Source: JADJQU01 sp035490315 (GTDB taxonomy: Bacteria > Planctomycetota > UBA1135 > GCA-002686595). Taken from it: 36,062 bases of DNA. A program made the position numbers and the translations under genes. The stretch's first letter is position 1. Every line of letters begins with the position of its first letter. The stretch spans positions 1 to 36,062 of the forward strand of contig DATHET010000291.1 of NCBI GenBank assembly GCA_035490315.1. The letters run 5' to 3'. The notes under the pieces are model-generated. The model did not search any database. It was not told the origin of the DNA and was given only the letters and a program-made list of their open reading frames with translations. This document shows positions 7,709 to 15,631 of the stretch, piece by piece.

Positions 7709-9978
7709 AGATCAGTCTATCGCTATCCGGAGGGGGTTTTCGAGCAACCGCGTACCATCTCGGAGTGCTGCGAGCGCTCCAATTCACTGGGCACTTGGAG
7801 AGCGTTGGCGAACTCCTTTCCGTTTCAGGCGGTAGCGTGGCGGCAGCGCATCTAGCGCTAAGGTGGGAAGACTACACAAAGGAAGGCGTTGAAAGTGCAA
7901 GCCGTCCACTGATCGCACTTATGCAATCGGACGTAAGAGGAAGAATCCTCAGGCGGCGTCCATGGTATTGGGCGGCAAGGGTGATGCTCGTGATTATCAG
8001 GCCATTCGGCCGAGTGTTGAATCGGCGATTTGGAATACTCGTAGACAAAGGGATTGATGCTTGTCGGTCCACCAGTCGTCTAGAGCGGGCGTACAGAGAT
8101 GAATCAATCTTCGGGCCGGCGCTGCTCGACGCACTTGGTCGGGCTGTAGATCCCCAAATTGGCTGTCCCCCCAGACCGCTCATCCACATCTTGGCTACCA
8201 ACGCGACGACGGCTCGACTCTGTGCCTTCACGAAAGACGGATTTGTTCCGGATATCGAGGCCGATGATCCTATGCCAATTGGCTCGCGTGTTGTGCGAAT
8301 ATCAGAGGCTGTCGCGGCATCATCATCCTTCCCTGCCTTCTTTGTGCCCCTTGTACTACGACATTCGCGACTTGGATGGGCTAAGAAGGACTTCGCAGGA
8401 GAGCACTATTCGGTGACGGATGCGGGAGTGTTCGACAATCTCGGCCTTACACCGCATATCCCAAGCCACGCAACGAAAGCACGGCCTAATCAAGTTGCGT
8501 TAAGAACTCATCATCCTCAGATGGGTGCAAAGCCACTCGATGAACCCGTCTCGTCAAGGCGCAGTCATGGCCACCAGTCTGAAAACGACTCGGTCCCGGA
8601 TAGAATTGTGATTGTTAGCGACGCGTCTGGTTATGTGGATTATCAAACCGACCCCGGAAGCTCGAGACTGTTCACCAATCTGTTCCGCGCCGTTGATATC
8701 ACAATGCTTCGGAATGGACAATTATATCGCAAGATGACCGTCGAAGTCCCCCCGGTCAATGGCAAGCAGCAATTCTATACCATTGATCTTTCAGAAAAAC
8801 ATGATATTCGATACCACGCCGGCTACATATCTGATGTCGAGGTCAGCCATCTTAAGCACATCAGAACAGACTGCGATACGTTCAGTCCGGTAGAAATCCG
8901 GGCGCTGTGTCAGCACGGATATGCATCAGCGCTACGCGCGGTAGCCTCGCTGCCTCGTCCAGATTCGATCGAACGCAGCGGAGCCGACTGGAATCAGTGG
9001 CCGATAGCCGGATTCAATGAAGATAAGTGGCCGAGCCACAAGCGCGCCGATGAGCTCTCACACTCAAAGTTCCGAAAGATGCGAATTTTTGCGTGGTGGG
9101 ACTGGGTCAGCGTGTTTACAGTATTTGTAATCCTACTCACAAGCTACGCCACGTATCGTTACTTTGACAGCGCCGCGCTTTGGAGAAACGAGGCCCAACA
9201 CTTTGCTTCACTAAAACAGGAAGTGCGAGAAAACTTGGACAGAACCCTGAAATCGTTACGGCCACAGCTCACTCCAAACAAAAAGCAGCAGGCACTTACC
9301 GGCCCTCCTGAGAAAATCTCCTATAGCGCATTTAATATTCTGGAGGATGATCGTAAATTCTTTTTTGATTCATGGGGGCCTGTTTCGACAAATGCGGCCC
9401 AGCCCGCTGAACCAAGCTACGTAGTAATGCTGCGAACAATTAGGCTACAGAAGATCGACACCGCAGACGAGGTTGTCTTCGAGTACCGTACCTATCAAGG
9501 TGATGACGTTAGAATTGACCTATGGCCCGCTCCAAGCGATGCGTCCCCACTTCATGTTGCAGCGCTGCGCGGCGAAGAACGCCCCGACGACCAGAGTCCA
9601 AAAAAACGTGTAATCATCCGCCAAATAGCGATAAACGTGGCCTCATTCGATATCAACCAAGAGTTCATAATAAGTATAAAGGCAACCTATGTGAACGGAT
9701 TTGATATAAGAGACTGGGCAGGTGTTCTGCTCCAACCGGGGCAACGACTGCGTAGAGTCGGAGTTATGCTGTATTCCGGCCCTAATTATCAATTGACGCG
9801 TGTCAGTACTCGAATGAAAATTGGCGACCAGCCAGAAGTCAGTGGTAGTGACTGCGCTGAAATAAAGCTCGCTGACCCGAAGGAACAGTACTACTATTGG
9901 GTGCTAATCGATGCTCAAGCGGACAGGGCGAATACGAAGATTTATAAGTTGTATTACGAGCTGACCGCAGCTCAGTAG
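7705..9978 (+). CDS. Patatin-like phospholipase with transmembrane helix and C-terminal beta domain
   Basis: The 757-residue frame begins MKISLSLSGGGFR. The oxyanion loop is GGGFR at 9-13. The nucleophile serine is S41 in SVSGG. The catalytic aspartate is D239 in VTDAGVFDN, a DAG variant of the usual DGG/DGA. This fits a Ser-Asp acyl hydrolase acting on membrane lipids. After the catalytic domain (to about 430), KFRKMR precedes a single membrane helix at about 467-484, so the enzyme part should be cytoplasmic. The last 270 residues (beta-rich, no known family) should lie outside. GTG 7705 is the first conventional start; an in-frame stretch from 7546 also reads like patatin N-terminal sequence but has no start codon. 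Base composition is clearly more AT-rich than the flanks (TTCTTTTTTGATTCA at 9358-9372). ATP-grasp begins 9 bases downstream. Confidence 0.9.
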   Translation: MKISLSLSGGGFRATAYHLGVLRALQFTGHLESVGELLSVSGGSVAAAHLALRWEDYTKEGVESASRPLIALMQSDVRGRILRRRPWYWAARVMLVIIRPFGRVLNRRFGILVDKGIDACRSTSRLERAYRDESIFGPALLDALGRAVDPQIGCPPRPLIHILATNATTARLCAFTKDGFVPDIEADDPMPIGSRVVRISEAVAASSSFPAFFVPLVLRHSRLGWAKKDFAGEHYSVTDAGVFDNLGLTPHIPSHATKARPNQVALRTHHPQMGAKPLDEPVSSRRSHGHQSENDSVPDRIVIVSDASGYVDYQTDPGSSRLFTNLFRAVDITMLRNGQLYRKMTVEVPPVNGKQQFYTIDLSEKHDIRYHAGYISDVEVSHLKHIRTDCDTFSPVEIRALCQHGYASALRAVASLPRPDSIERSGADWNQWPIAGFNEDKWPSHKRADELSHSKFRKMRIFAWWDWVSVFTVFVILLTSYATYRYFDSAALWRNEAQHFASLKQEVRENLDRTLKSLRPQLTPNKKQQALTGPPEKISYSAFNILEDDRKFFFDSWGPVSTNAAQPAEPSYVVMLRTIRLQKIDTADEVVFEYRTYQGDDVRIDLWPAPSDASPLHVAALRGEERPDDQSPKKRVIIRQIAINVASFDINQEFIISIKATYVNGFDIRDWAGVLLQPGQRLRRVGVMLYSGPNYQLTRVSTRMKIGDQPEVSGSDCAEIKLADPKEQYYYWVLIDAQADRANTKIYKLYYELTAAQ

Positions 9979-9987
9979 TCGAGACGT

Positions 9988-11385
9988 ATGAGCTACGATG
10001 CCCTGAGAGCAGCGATTCGTGAGGAGTTGGAAGGACGAGATCTACTCCTTGCCCCCGGTCCCGCATCCGAACCTCATCGCTGGCGGGAGGAAACGAAAAA
10101 CGCAGGCGCGGTTATTCGTGGAGAGTTTATCTTACCGACCAAGGGCGGCTCTCGCGATTCAGGCACGACCTGGCCGCGACTCGTATTGCCAGTGAGCCAG
10201 GGCAGCTTGGTGGATGTAGTTAAGAAATATGAGGAGGAATTGTGCGATCCGTCGTCTCAGGCATGTGCATTTTTCCGATCATGCGATCCACTGCGGAGAG
10301 CCCGCGTTCTAGTGTCCTCAGCTATGACTCTAGACAGTGTTGATGGCCGGCGTTGTATTGGGCAACGTGAGTTGAGCTGGGCGGGCCTGGAAGACAAGAC
10401 GATTATCGAATCAGTTTGCGAAGGACTAGAGATTCCACATCTGCTAGCTCGTGTAGTGGATGTTGCTGACCTTGATGGCGCCGAGATCGAGGCGTCGTTG
10501 AGGAGCGAAAGAGGGACTGTATGGTCAGGCGACTCATCTGAAGGTCTAAATGGCGGTGGATCGCATGTGCGGTGGGTGTCAACAGAGCTTCAGCGTGCGG
10601 AGGCGAGGGAGTTCTTCCGGCTGCATTGCAAGAGGGTTCGGATCGCGCCGTTTGTCGAAGGCCTTTCAGTGAGTATCCACGGGATCATCGCGGGAGGAGC
10701 AGTTGCCGTCTTCAGGCCGGTGGAACAGATAGTCGCGAGGAACAGCATTTCCGGTCGATTCGACTACTTGGGAACCAGCACGTTTTGGATTCCCCCTAAG
10801 AGGGTGTACACCTCGATGCGAGATGCCGGCCGGTTGATTGGTACTTGGCTTCGGGATGTTTGGGGTGTGCGCGGAACGTTTAATGTTGATGGGTTGGCGA
10901 CAAAAGGCTCCTTTTGGCCAACTGAGGTCAACGTGCGTTATTCAGATGGGATGTGGACGATCGCACGTTCTGCCGGTGAGATTCCTCTGCATTTGTTTGA
11001 CGTCGTCATTCGCGCAAGAGGATGTTCGACGAGGCTTCCTGAAGAGCTGGAAAGGGACGTGATTCGTGACGTCGAGCGTGACCCACAGGTTGCTGTCTGG
11101 ATTACGATTGATCATTTGAAAATACAATCGCCGGAGGTCTTCCTATTGCTTGACGACCACGGGTGTCACGTCGTCTCCGCAAATGGGCCTTGCAATGCGA
11201 AGATCACGTTTACAGCTTCGGGGGGATTGGCTTACGGGGAGGTCACATTTGCGGCGGGTGTGCTCGCTTCTGGCGACCTTGTCGGCGACGTGGTCCGGAG
11301 CATCCTTAGAACTCTTGATCACGAATGGCACCTAGGATATGAAGGATTAGAAGTAGGAGGTATTGAGATGTTTCACATGCAGTAG
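9988..11385 (+). CDS. ATP-grasp enzyme of unknown substrate
   Basis: 465 residues from ATG 9988. The ATP-grasp signatures are in order: a glycine-rich phosphate loop GLNGGGSHV at 186-194, a beta segment EGLSVSIHGIIAGG at about 224-237, the metal/ATP aspartate in GTFNVDG (D301), and TEVNVR at 312-317, the 'E-x-N-x-R' that holds Mg-ATP. ATP-grasp enzymes join a carboxylate to an amine or thiol through an acyl-phosphate. The N-terminal 150 residues should hold the substrate pocket and the C-terminal 130 form an extra domain that I cannot place. No precursor peptide is visible beside it. It follows patatin by 9 bases, so the two are almost certainly cotranscribed and functionally linked. A peptide, lipid-headgroup or amino-acid ligase are all open options. 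Confidence 0.85.
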   Translation: MSYDALRAAIREELEGRDLLLAPGPASEPHRWREETKNAGAVIRGEFILPTKGGSRDSGTTWPRLVLPVSQGSLVDVVKKYEEELCDPSSQACAFFRSCDPLRRARVLVSSAMTLDSVDGRRCIGQRELSWAGLEDKTIIESVCEGLEIPHLLARVVDVADLDGAEIEASLRSERGTVWSGDSSEGLNGGGSHVRWVSTELQRAEAREFFRLHCKRVRIAPFVEGLSVSIHGIIAGGAVAVFRPVEQIVARNSISGRFDYLGTSTFWIPPKRVYTSMRDAGRLIGTWLRDVWGVRGTFNVDGLATKGSFWPTEVNVRYSDGMWTIARSAGEIPLHLFDVVIRARGCSTRLPEELERDVIRDVERDPQVAVWITIDHLKIQSPEVFLLLDDHGCHVVSANGPCNAKITFTASGGLAYGEVTFAAGVLASGDLVGDVVRSILRTLDHEWHLGYEGLEVGGIEMFHMQ

Positions 11386-11674
11386 ACGTAGAGATTGGAG
11401 CTCTTCAATGAGCCCATAGATTATTGAAGGGGAGGTCGACGAGAAAGCCGACTAATCCGTGGTGGTCGAGGACTCCTGCGAGTCGGATTTGCGCTATTCG
11501 GGCCGGTCCACTACCCCTGTCCGTCCCGAAAACCTCATCGCGAGCAATCCCGGCAGGGCGCCGCATGCTCAGTCATTGACAGATCTGTTGCCCAGACGGA
11601 CGATCCCGCTCCCCGTGTACGCTACCGTGCACGTCTGGAACACGTCCCGATCTGGAACATTGAAGAGGATCCCG
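11386..11674 (+). promoter_or_regulatory. Gap before the lysozyme gene, with a possible -35 box
   Basis: About 290 bases without a convincing gene. TTGACA occurs at 11576-11581, but the matching -10 (GACGAT at 11599) is poor. Two copies of TCTGGAACA lie at 11634-11642 and 11651-11659, just before the ribosome-binding site. Base composition returns to GC-rich here, marking the right edge of the AT-richer block. Confidence 0.3.
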
Positions 11675-12118
11675 ATGGCAAACTTGGAGCAACTGTTGAA
11701 GGAGCGCGAAGGTGTCAAGAAGAAGGTCTACTTGGACTCTCGAGGGAAACCCACGGTAGGAATCGGACACCTCGTCACAACGGCAGACAAGCTCAAGGTC
11801 GGTGACACGATAACGGACCAGCAGGTTTCAGCGTTCTTCAAGAAGGACAGCGCCGCCGCGGTCGCCGCGGCGAATTCTCAGGCTTCGCAGGCAGGGATCA
11901 GCGATTCGGATTTCAAGGTTTACCTGGCCTCTGTCAATTTCCAATTGGGGACGAGCTGGAACACGATCCACAAGAAGACCTGGAAGCTGATCATGGAGAA
12001 GAAATACGAGGAAGCTGCGGTAGAAGCCGGGAAGAGTGCGTGGGCATCGCAGACGCCGGTTCGCGTCAAGGACTTCCAGAAGGCGCTGCGGGCGCTTGTG
12101 AAGGTGGAGAAGAAGTAG
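11675..12118 (+). CDS. T4-type lysozyme (GH24 endolysin-like muramidase)
   Basis: 147 residues from ATG 11675, with GAAGAGGA upstream. The N-terminus matches the T4 lysozyme active site: Glu12 in REG, Asp21 in VYLDSRGKPT and Thr27 in PTVGIGHLVT, corresponding to the T4 Glu11/Asp20/Thr26 triad. The length is close to T4 lysozyme and no signal peptide is present. The enzyme would cleave the glycan strand of peptidoglycan. No holin, spanin or other phage gene is adjacent, so it is either a lone phage relic or a domesticated enzyme. Its codon use is GC-rich like the chromosome and it has its own upstream gap, so membership in the patatin/ATP-grasp unit is uncertain. Confidence 0.9.
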   Translation: MANLEQLLKEREGVKKKVYLDSRGKPTVGIGHLVTTADKLKVGDTITDQQVSAFFKKDSAAAVAAANSQASQAGISDSDFKVYLASVNFQLGTSWNTIHKKTWKLIMEKKYEEAAVEAGKSAWASQTPVRVKDFQKALRALVKVEKK

Positions 12119-12252
12119 AACGGCGGCGGAACGGGCGCCCTCGCGTAGAGGGAGGTGGGGCGACCCAGATGCGGTCGCGACGGCCGGGACCCCTGTGCTC
12201 GGGCGAGAATCAGACTGGGTCTCTTGGACTGATATCGCCCTCTACCCGCGCT

Positions 12253-12276
12253 CGCAGCCGCACTCGCGCGGCTGCG
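12253..12276. terminator. Perfect 9-bp hairpin between convergent genes
   Basis: CGCAGCCGC and GCGGCTGCG flank a 6-base loop between the lysozyme gene (plus) and a small minus-strand gene. No T-tract on either side. Possible bidirectional terminator. Confidence 0.35.
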
Positions 12277-12282
12277 CTCTCC

Positions 12283-12492
12283 TCAGTTCTCGTCAGCGCG
12301 ATCGAAGCTCCCGCTTTCAGGCGTGAAAGTGCCCCTGGTGCTGAGGCGAGCAGCCATGATCTCCACTTCGAGCCGCAGGAGCTCGGCGCGCACGCGATCC
12401 AAGGAATCCCAGGTCTCGTTCCGGAGACGCTGGAACTCCTCCAGGGACAGGGGGCTAAGGCTTGCGGTCGGGTGCAAGTCGTGTCGAACCAT
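12283..12492 (-). CDS. Small helical hypothetical protein
   Basis: 69 residues from ATG 12492, with a soluble, helix-forming sequence (SLEEFQRLRNETWDSLDRVR at about 16-35). The composition looks like a real protein, unlike the Arg/Pro/Ser-rich antisense frames nearby. No family recognised and no clear ribosome-binding site. It is convergent with the lysozyme gene. Confidence 0.4.
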   Translation of the reverse strand: MVRHDLHPTASLSPLSLEEFQRLRNETWDSLDRVRAELLRLEVEIMAARLSTRGTFTPESGSFDRADEN

Positions 12493-12535
12493 GACTGAAT
12501 TTGTGACGCGCGCGACCTGAGCCCAATACCTAGGA

Positions 12536-12838
12536 TCACGGACTCTCGTTGTCAGAAGGTGGGGCGAAACGCTGGCGGGATGCTCGAGCTCGGGGTCGTG
12601 CGAAGGCCAGGCCAGGCCGGTCGCCGCCTACGGAGCGCCCGGAAATGTCGTCGCCTCGTGCCGGCTCCGAGACCTGGCGATCCCGCAGCTGCTCGGGCCC
12701 CGCTCTTGCGGCGTACCAGAAGTGCTGCTCTGTCAACGACCTTGCAGTGAACGTCATCTTCGACGGGACCTGCGAATGCGCTCGAAGCCACGCGACAGTC
12801 ACCCGAGCAAGCAACGCAGTCAGTCCGCGTCGAACCAT
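12536..12838 (-). CDS. Doubtful small ORF
   Basis: A 100-codon minus-strand frame from ATG 12838. The first half (RGLTALLARVTVAWLRAHSQ) is plausible, but the rest becomes Arg/Ala/Pro-rich like an antisense shadow. It is the tail of a much longer antisense frame that runs opposite the 13052 gene. It is listed only because no other gene occupies 12493-13051; I see nothing else in that stretch. Confidence 0.15.
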   Translation of the reverse strand: MVRRGLTALLARVTVAWLRAHSQVPSKMTFTARSLTEQHFWYAARAGPEQLRDRQVSEPARGDDISGRSVGGDRPGLAFARPRARASRQRFAPPSDNESP

Positions 12839-13051
12839 GAAATGCTCCGCCGCATGGCCAGAGCGGACGCGCTTCGAGCACGAGCTGTCATGAATAAACA
12901 CCGCACGCTCGATGTCGCAAACTGCCTTACGCCTAAGACGTGAACTGACTACGGCCTTGTGCTGATCGACGCGCCAAATCCCGGGACCTTCAATGGCATC
13001 TGGAGCGAGCCGAACTCTGTCGCTCCCCAAGAGATGACCACGGAGACAAAA

Positions 13052-14614
13052 ATGTTCACCCCTCGCCGATCCCTGCCTCTGCTTCCGATCACCACCCTGG
13101 TCAGCCTGCTCGCCGTCGCACCGCGCGGCCTGGCTCAGGATCCCTGCGGGACCTGGAGCGCAGTCACGACGCCCAATCCGACCAGCTCGACCCACACTTT
13201 CCTCTCCGAGGTCTCGGTCCTCTCCCCCACCGACGTCTGGGTTGTCGGCAGCAAGTACGTCCCAGTCGCCAACAGCAACGAGACCCAGACCGTGGCGATG
13301 CACTGGAACGGCAGTGCCTGGACCAGCGTGCCGAGCCCGAGCCCGACGCCCTATCCCGGCGGCGGATGGGCGGATTTCCAGACTGTCCACGCGGTCAGCA
13401 CCAATGACGTCTGGGCAGCCGGCGGGCAGCGCATCGCCGCCCCTGATGGTTTCGTCGGGACGCACCTGATGGTGCAGCACTGGAATGGCTCGCAATGGAG
13501 CATCGTGCCCGCGCCGGTCACGATCGGTGGCTCCGGCAATTTCATCGACGACATCGAGGTCGTCGCCGCGGACGACATCTGGTTCGTCGGCGACTGGCTG
13601 AAGTTTCCGCCGAGCTCCTCGGCGGAGAAGCGCGCGCTCGCCATGCACTGGGACGGATCGGGATTCACCATTTTCGACACGCCGTTCTTCGACAACGCAC
13701 CGATCGGGGGGCACGGGCTCACCGCGATCTCGGCGGTCGATAGCGACGACATCTGGGCTGTCGGCGGCGGACACGACGGCGACTACGTGAACTTCTCGCA
13801 GATCGTCCATTGGGACGGCCAGCAGTGGTCGCAGAAACCGGGGCCGACCGCTGGGTCGTTCCACAGGCTTTATGACGTGCAGGCCGTTTCGGCCAACGAG
13901 GTCTACGCGATCGGCGATTATCAGGATGCCTCGGGTTATCACGGCCTCTTCATGCGCTGGGACGGCGCGAGCTGGACTCGCCTGCCGGATCCGCCGGTTG
14001 GCGGCTCGAGCATCGAGGTCCTGAGCCCGACGCAGATCTACGTCGGCGGCGGCGGAGTCGCGCTGTGGGACGGCGCGAGCTGGAGCGTGGTCGCTACATT
14101 CCCCGGCGTCGCTTCGCCGTCGATCTGGAGCCTGGAGGCGAATGGGCCGTGCTCGCTGTGGGGCTCGGGCGCGCGCTGGAGCTCGCCCGACATGCTGCCG
14201 CTGACCGTGAGACTGGACTCCGGCGCGATCGGCACCAACTACTGCACCGTGTCGCCGAATTCCGCGGGCATTGGGGCGCGGATGAGCGCGAGCGGGAGCA
14301 CGAGCCTCGCGCAGCAGAATCTGCTGCTCCGAGCGGATGGGTGTCCGCCGAACAAGCCCGGGCTGTTCCTGTACGCGCTCGGCACGGCGCAGGTTCCATT
14401 CGGCAACGGAATGCGCTGCGTCGGGGGAGTGCTGAAGCGTTCTCCGCCGCTCGTGATCTCGCCGCTCGGTCGCGCATCGCAGCTCTTCAACTATGCGGCC
14501 AGCCCGATCACGGCCGGCAGCACCTGGAACTTCCAGCTCTGGTTCCGCGACCCGCAAGGCGGCGGAGCCTTCTTCAACCTGTCGGATGGATTGGCTTTGA
14601 CGTTCCAACCGTAG
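13052..14614 (+). CDS. Secreted propeller-like repeat protein with planctomycete C-terminal domain
   Basis: ATG 13052 is preceded by GGAG at a 7-base distance; an in-frame ATG at 13034 has no such site. The N-terminus is a signal peptide (RRSLPLLPITTLVSLLAVAP) with likely cleavage after GLA-Q. The mature part has repeated blades of about 50-60 residues with DVWVVG, DVWAAG, DIWFVG, DIWAVG and 'xxHWDGxxW' signatures, the BNR/Kelch-like repeats of secreted propellers. The last 110 residues form a separate beta domain ending STWNFQLWFRDPQGGGAFFN. This tail recurs in many secreted proteins of large planctomycetes and may be an export or surface-sorting module (my inference). A strong terminator follows. 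Confidence 0.9.
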   Translation: MFTPRRSLPLLPITTLVSLLAVAPRGLAQDPCGTWSAVTTPNPTSSTHTFLSEVSVLSPTDVWVVGSKYVPVANSNETQTVAMHWNGSAWTSVPSPSPTPYPGGGWADFQTVHAVSTNDVWAAGGQRIAAPDGFVGTHLMVQHWNGSQWSIVPAPVTIGGSGNFIDDIEVVAADDIWFVGDWLKFPPSSSAEKRALAMHWDGSGFTIFDTPFFDNAPIGGHGLTAISAVDSDDIWAVGGGHDGDYVNFSQIVHWDGQQWSQKPGPTAGSFHRLYDVQAVSANEVYAIGDYQDASGYHGLFMRWDGASWTRLPDPPVGGSSIEVLSPTQIYVGGGGVALWDGASWSVVATFPGVASPSIWSLEANGPCSLWGSGARWSSPDMLPLTVRLDSGAIGTNYCTVSPNSAGIGARMSASGSTSLAQQNLLLRADGCPPNKPGLFLYALGTAQVPFGNGMRCVGGVLKRSPPLVISPLGRASQLFNYAASPITAGSTWNFQLWFRDPQGGGAFFNLSDGLALTFQP

Positions 14615-14644
14615 TAGTGGTCGGGCCGGGGCTCCGGCTCGGAG

Positions 14645-14684
14645 CGGAGGGGTGCCAGGACGATGGCGCCCCTCCGTTTTTTTT
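14645..14684 (+). terminator. Rho-independent terminator
   Basis: A GC-rich stem (CGGAGGGGTGCC pairing with GGCGCCCCTCCG, one offset) with an 8-base loop is followed by eight T (14677-14684), 30 bases after the 13052 gene stops. Confidence 0.9.
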
Positions 14685-14707
14685 CGAGCGGCTATGCTCG
14701 TCGCCCC

Positions 14708-14914
14708 ATGAGCTCGAACGCTGGACTCTCCGCCTTGCTCGGCCGCATCTTCGAGCCGTATCGCAGCCAGAACCATCGTCTCCCCGATTTCGTCGTCGAA
14801 ACCGTGACGAACTGGACTCCGGAGGTCGATGTCGCAATCGACGCGAGTTCTTTCGAGTACCAGGTCCCGCGCGCCCGACAATGCTCAGAGGCTACGGAGA
14901 GTGTCCATGAGTGA
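14708..14914 (+). CDS. Small hypothetical protein overlapping the PP-loop gene
   Basis: 68 residues from ATG 14708, overlapping the next start (14907) by 8 bases. The sequence is mixed and protein-like (LSALLGRIFEPYRSQ near the start) but without a motif I recognise. The overlap suggests coupling. It could also be a chance frame in the leader of the next gene. Confidence 0.4.
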   Translation: MSSNAGLSALLGRIFEPYRSQNHRLPDFVVETVTNWTPEVDVAIDASSFEYQVPRARQCSEATESVHE

Positions 14915-15605
14915 CTCGCGCCGCGTCCTGCTTTCCTGGAGCAGCGGGAAAGACAGCGCCTGGTGTCTGCATCAGCTTCGCCAGGATCCGACGATCGAAG
15001 TCGTCGGCTTGCTGACCGTCATCGACCACGAGGCCGATTGCGTTCCCATGCACACGACTCCACGCGATCTCGTGAAGACGCAGGCGGAGCGAGTGAACCT
15101 GCCGTTGCACGAGGTGCACCTCCCCTGCGCTTCCTCGACGGTGTCGTATGAGGACGAGATGCGGCGCGTGCTCGCGGCGGCCCGCGATTCCGGCGTGACC
15201 GACATCGCATTCGGCGATCTCTTCCTCGCGGATCTGCGAGCGGCGCGGGAGAAGAAGATGCAACGCACAGGGCTGGGTGTGCTTTTCCCGCTCTGGATGC
15301 GAAACACCGTCGAGCTCGCGAGCGAAATGGTTCGAGGCGGACTTCGCGCGCGGGTCACCTACGTCGATACCAAGGTGCTGCCGATCAGCTTTCTCGGTCG
15401 GGTGTTCGACGAGTCGTTTCTTGCCGATCTTCCGCCGGGCGTCGATCCCTGCGGCGAGCACGGGGAGTTCCACAGCTTCGCGTTCGCGGGACCGATGTTC
15501 TCCTCGCCGATCGAGATCGAAGTTGTCGGCGTGTCCGGTTCCCATGCTCAGCTGCGCGAGACAGCGCAGCTCTCGAGAAAGCCTCGCGTGGGACTCGGCG
15601 GATAG
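14907..15605 (+). CDS. Diphthine-ammonia ligase-like PP-loop ATPase (MJ0570/Dph6 family)
   Basis: 232 residues; ATG 14907 with GGAG 8 bases upstream. The N-terminal PP-loop is SWSSGKDSAW at 10-19, which binds ATP for adenylation. The C-terminal part has VDPCGEHGEFHSFAF, diagnostic of this family. In eukaryotes and archaea the homologue amidates diphthine on EF-2. Bacteria lack diphthamide, so the bacterial substrate is unknown. The length (about 230) is normal. It is followed by a convergent gene 26 bases away. Confidence 0.9.
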   Translation: MSDSRRVLLSWSSGKDSAWCLHQLRQDPTIEVVGLLTVIDHEADCVPMHTTPRDLVKTQAERVNLPLHEVHLPCASSTVSYEDEMRRVLAAARDSGVTDIAFGDLFLADLRAAREKKMQRTGLGVLFPLWMRNTVELASEMVRGGLRARVTYVDTKVLPISFLGRVFDESFLADLPPGVDPCGEHGEFHSFAFAGPMFSSPIEIEVVGVSGSHAQLRETAQLSRKPRVGLGG

Positions 15606-15631
15606 GGCCCCAGACCGCTGGAACAGCCGGA

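Noticed and set aside
11675..12118. Prophage
   Set aside because: Only the lysozyme is phage-like; there are no capsid, tail, integrase, terminase or holin genes in the window.
12536..14881. 781-codon minus-strand open frame
   Set aside because: It is Arg/Ala/Asp-rich with no motif and lies opposite the clear secreted-propeller gene at 13052-14614. In GC-rich DNA such antisense frames are common.
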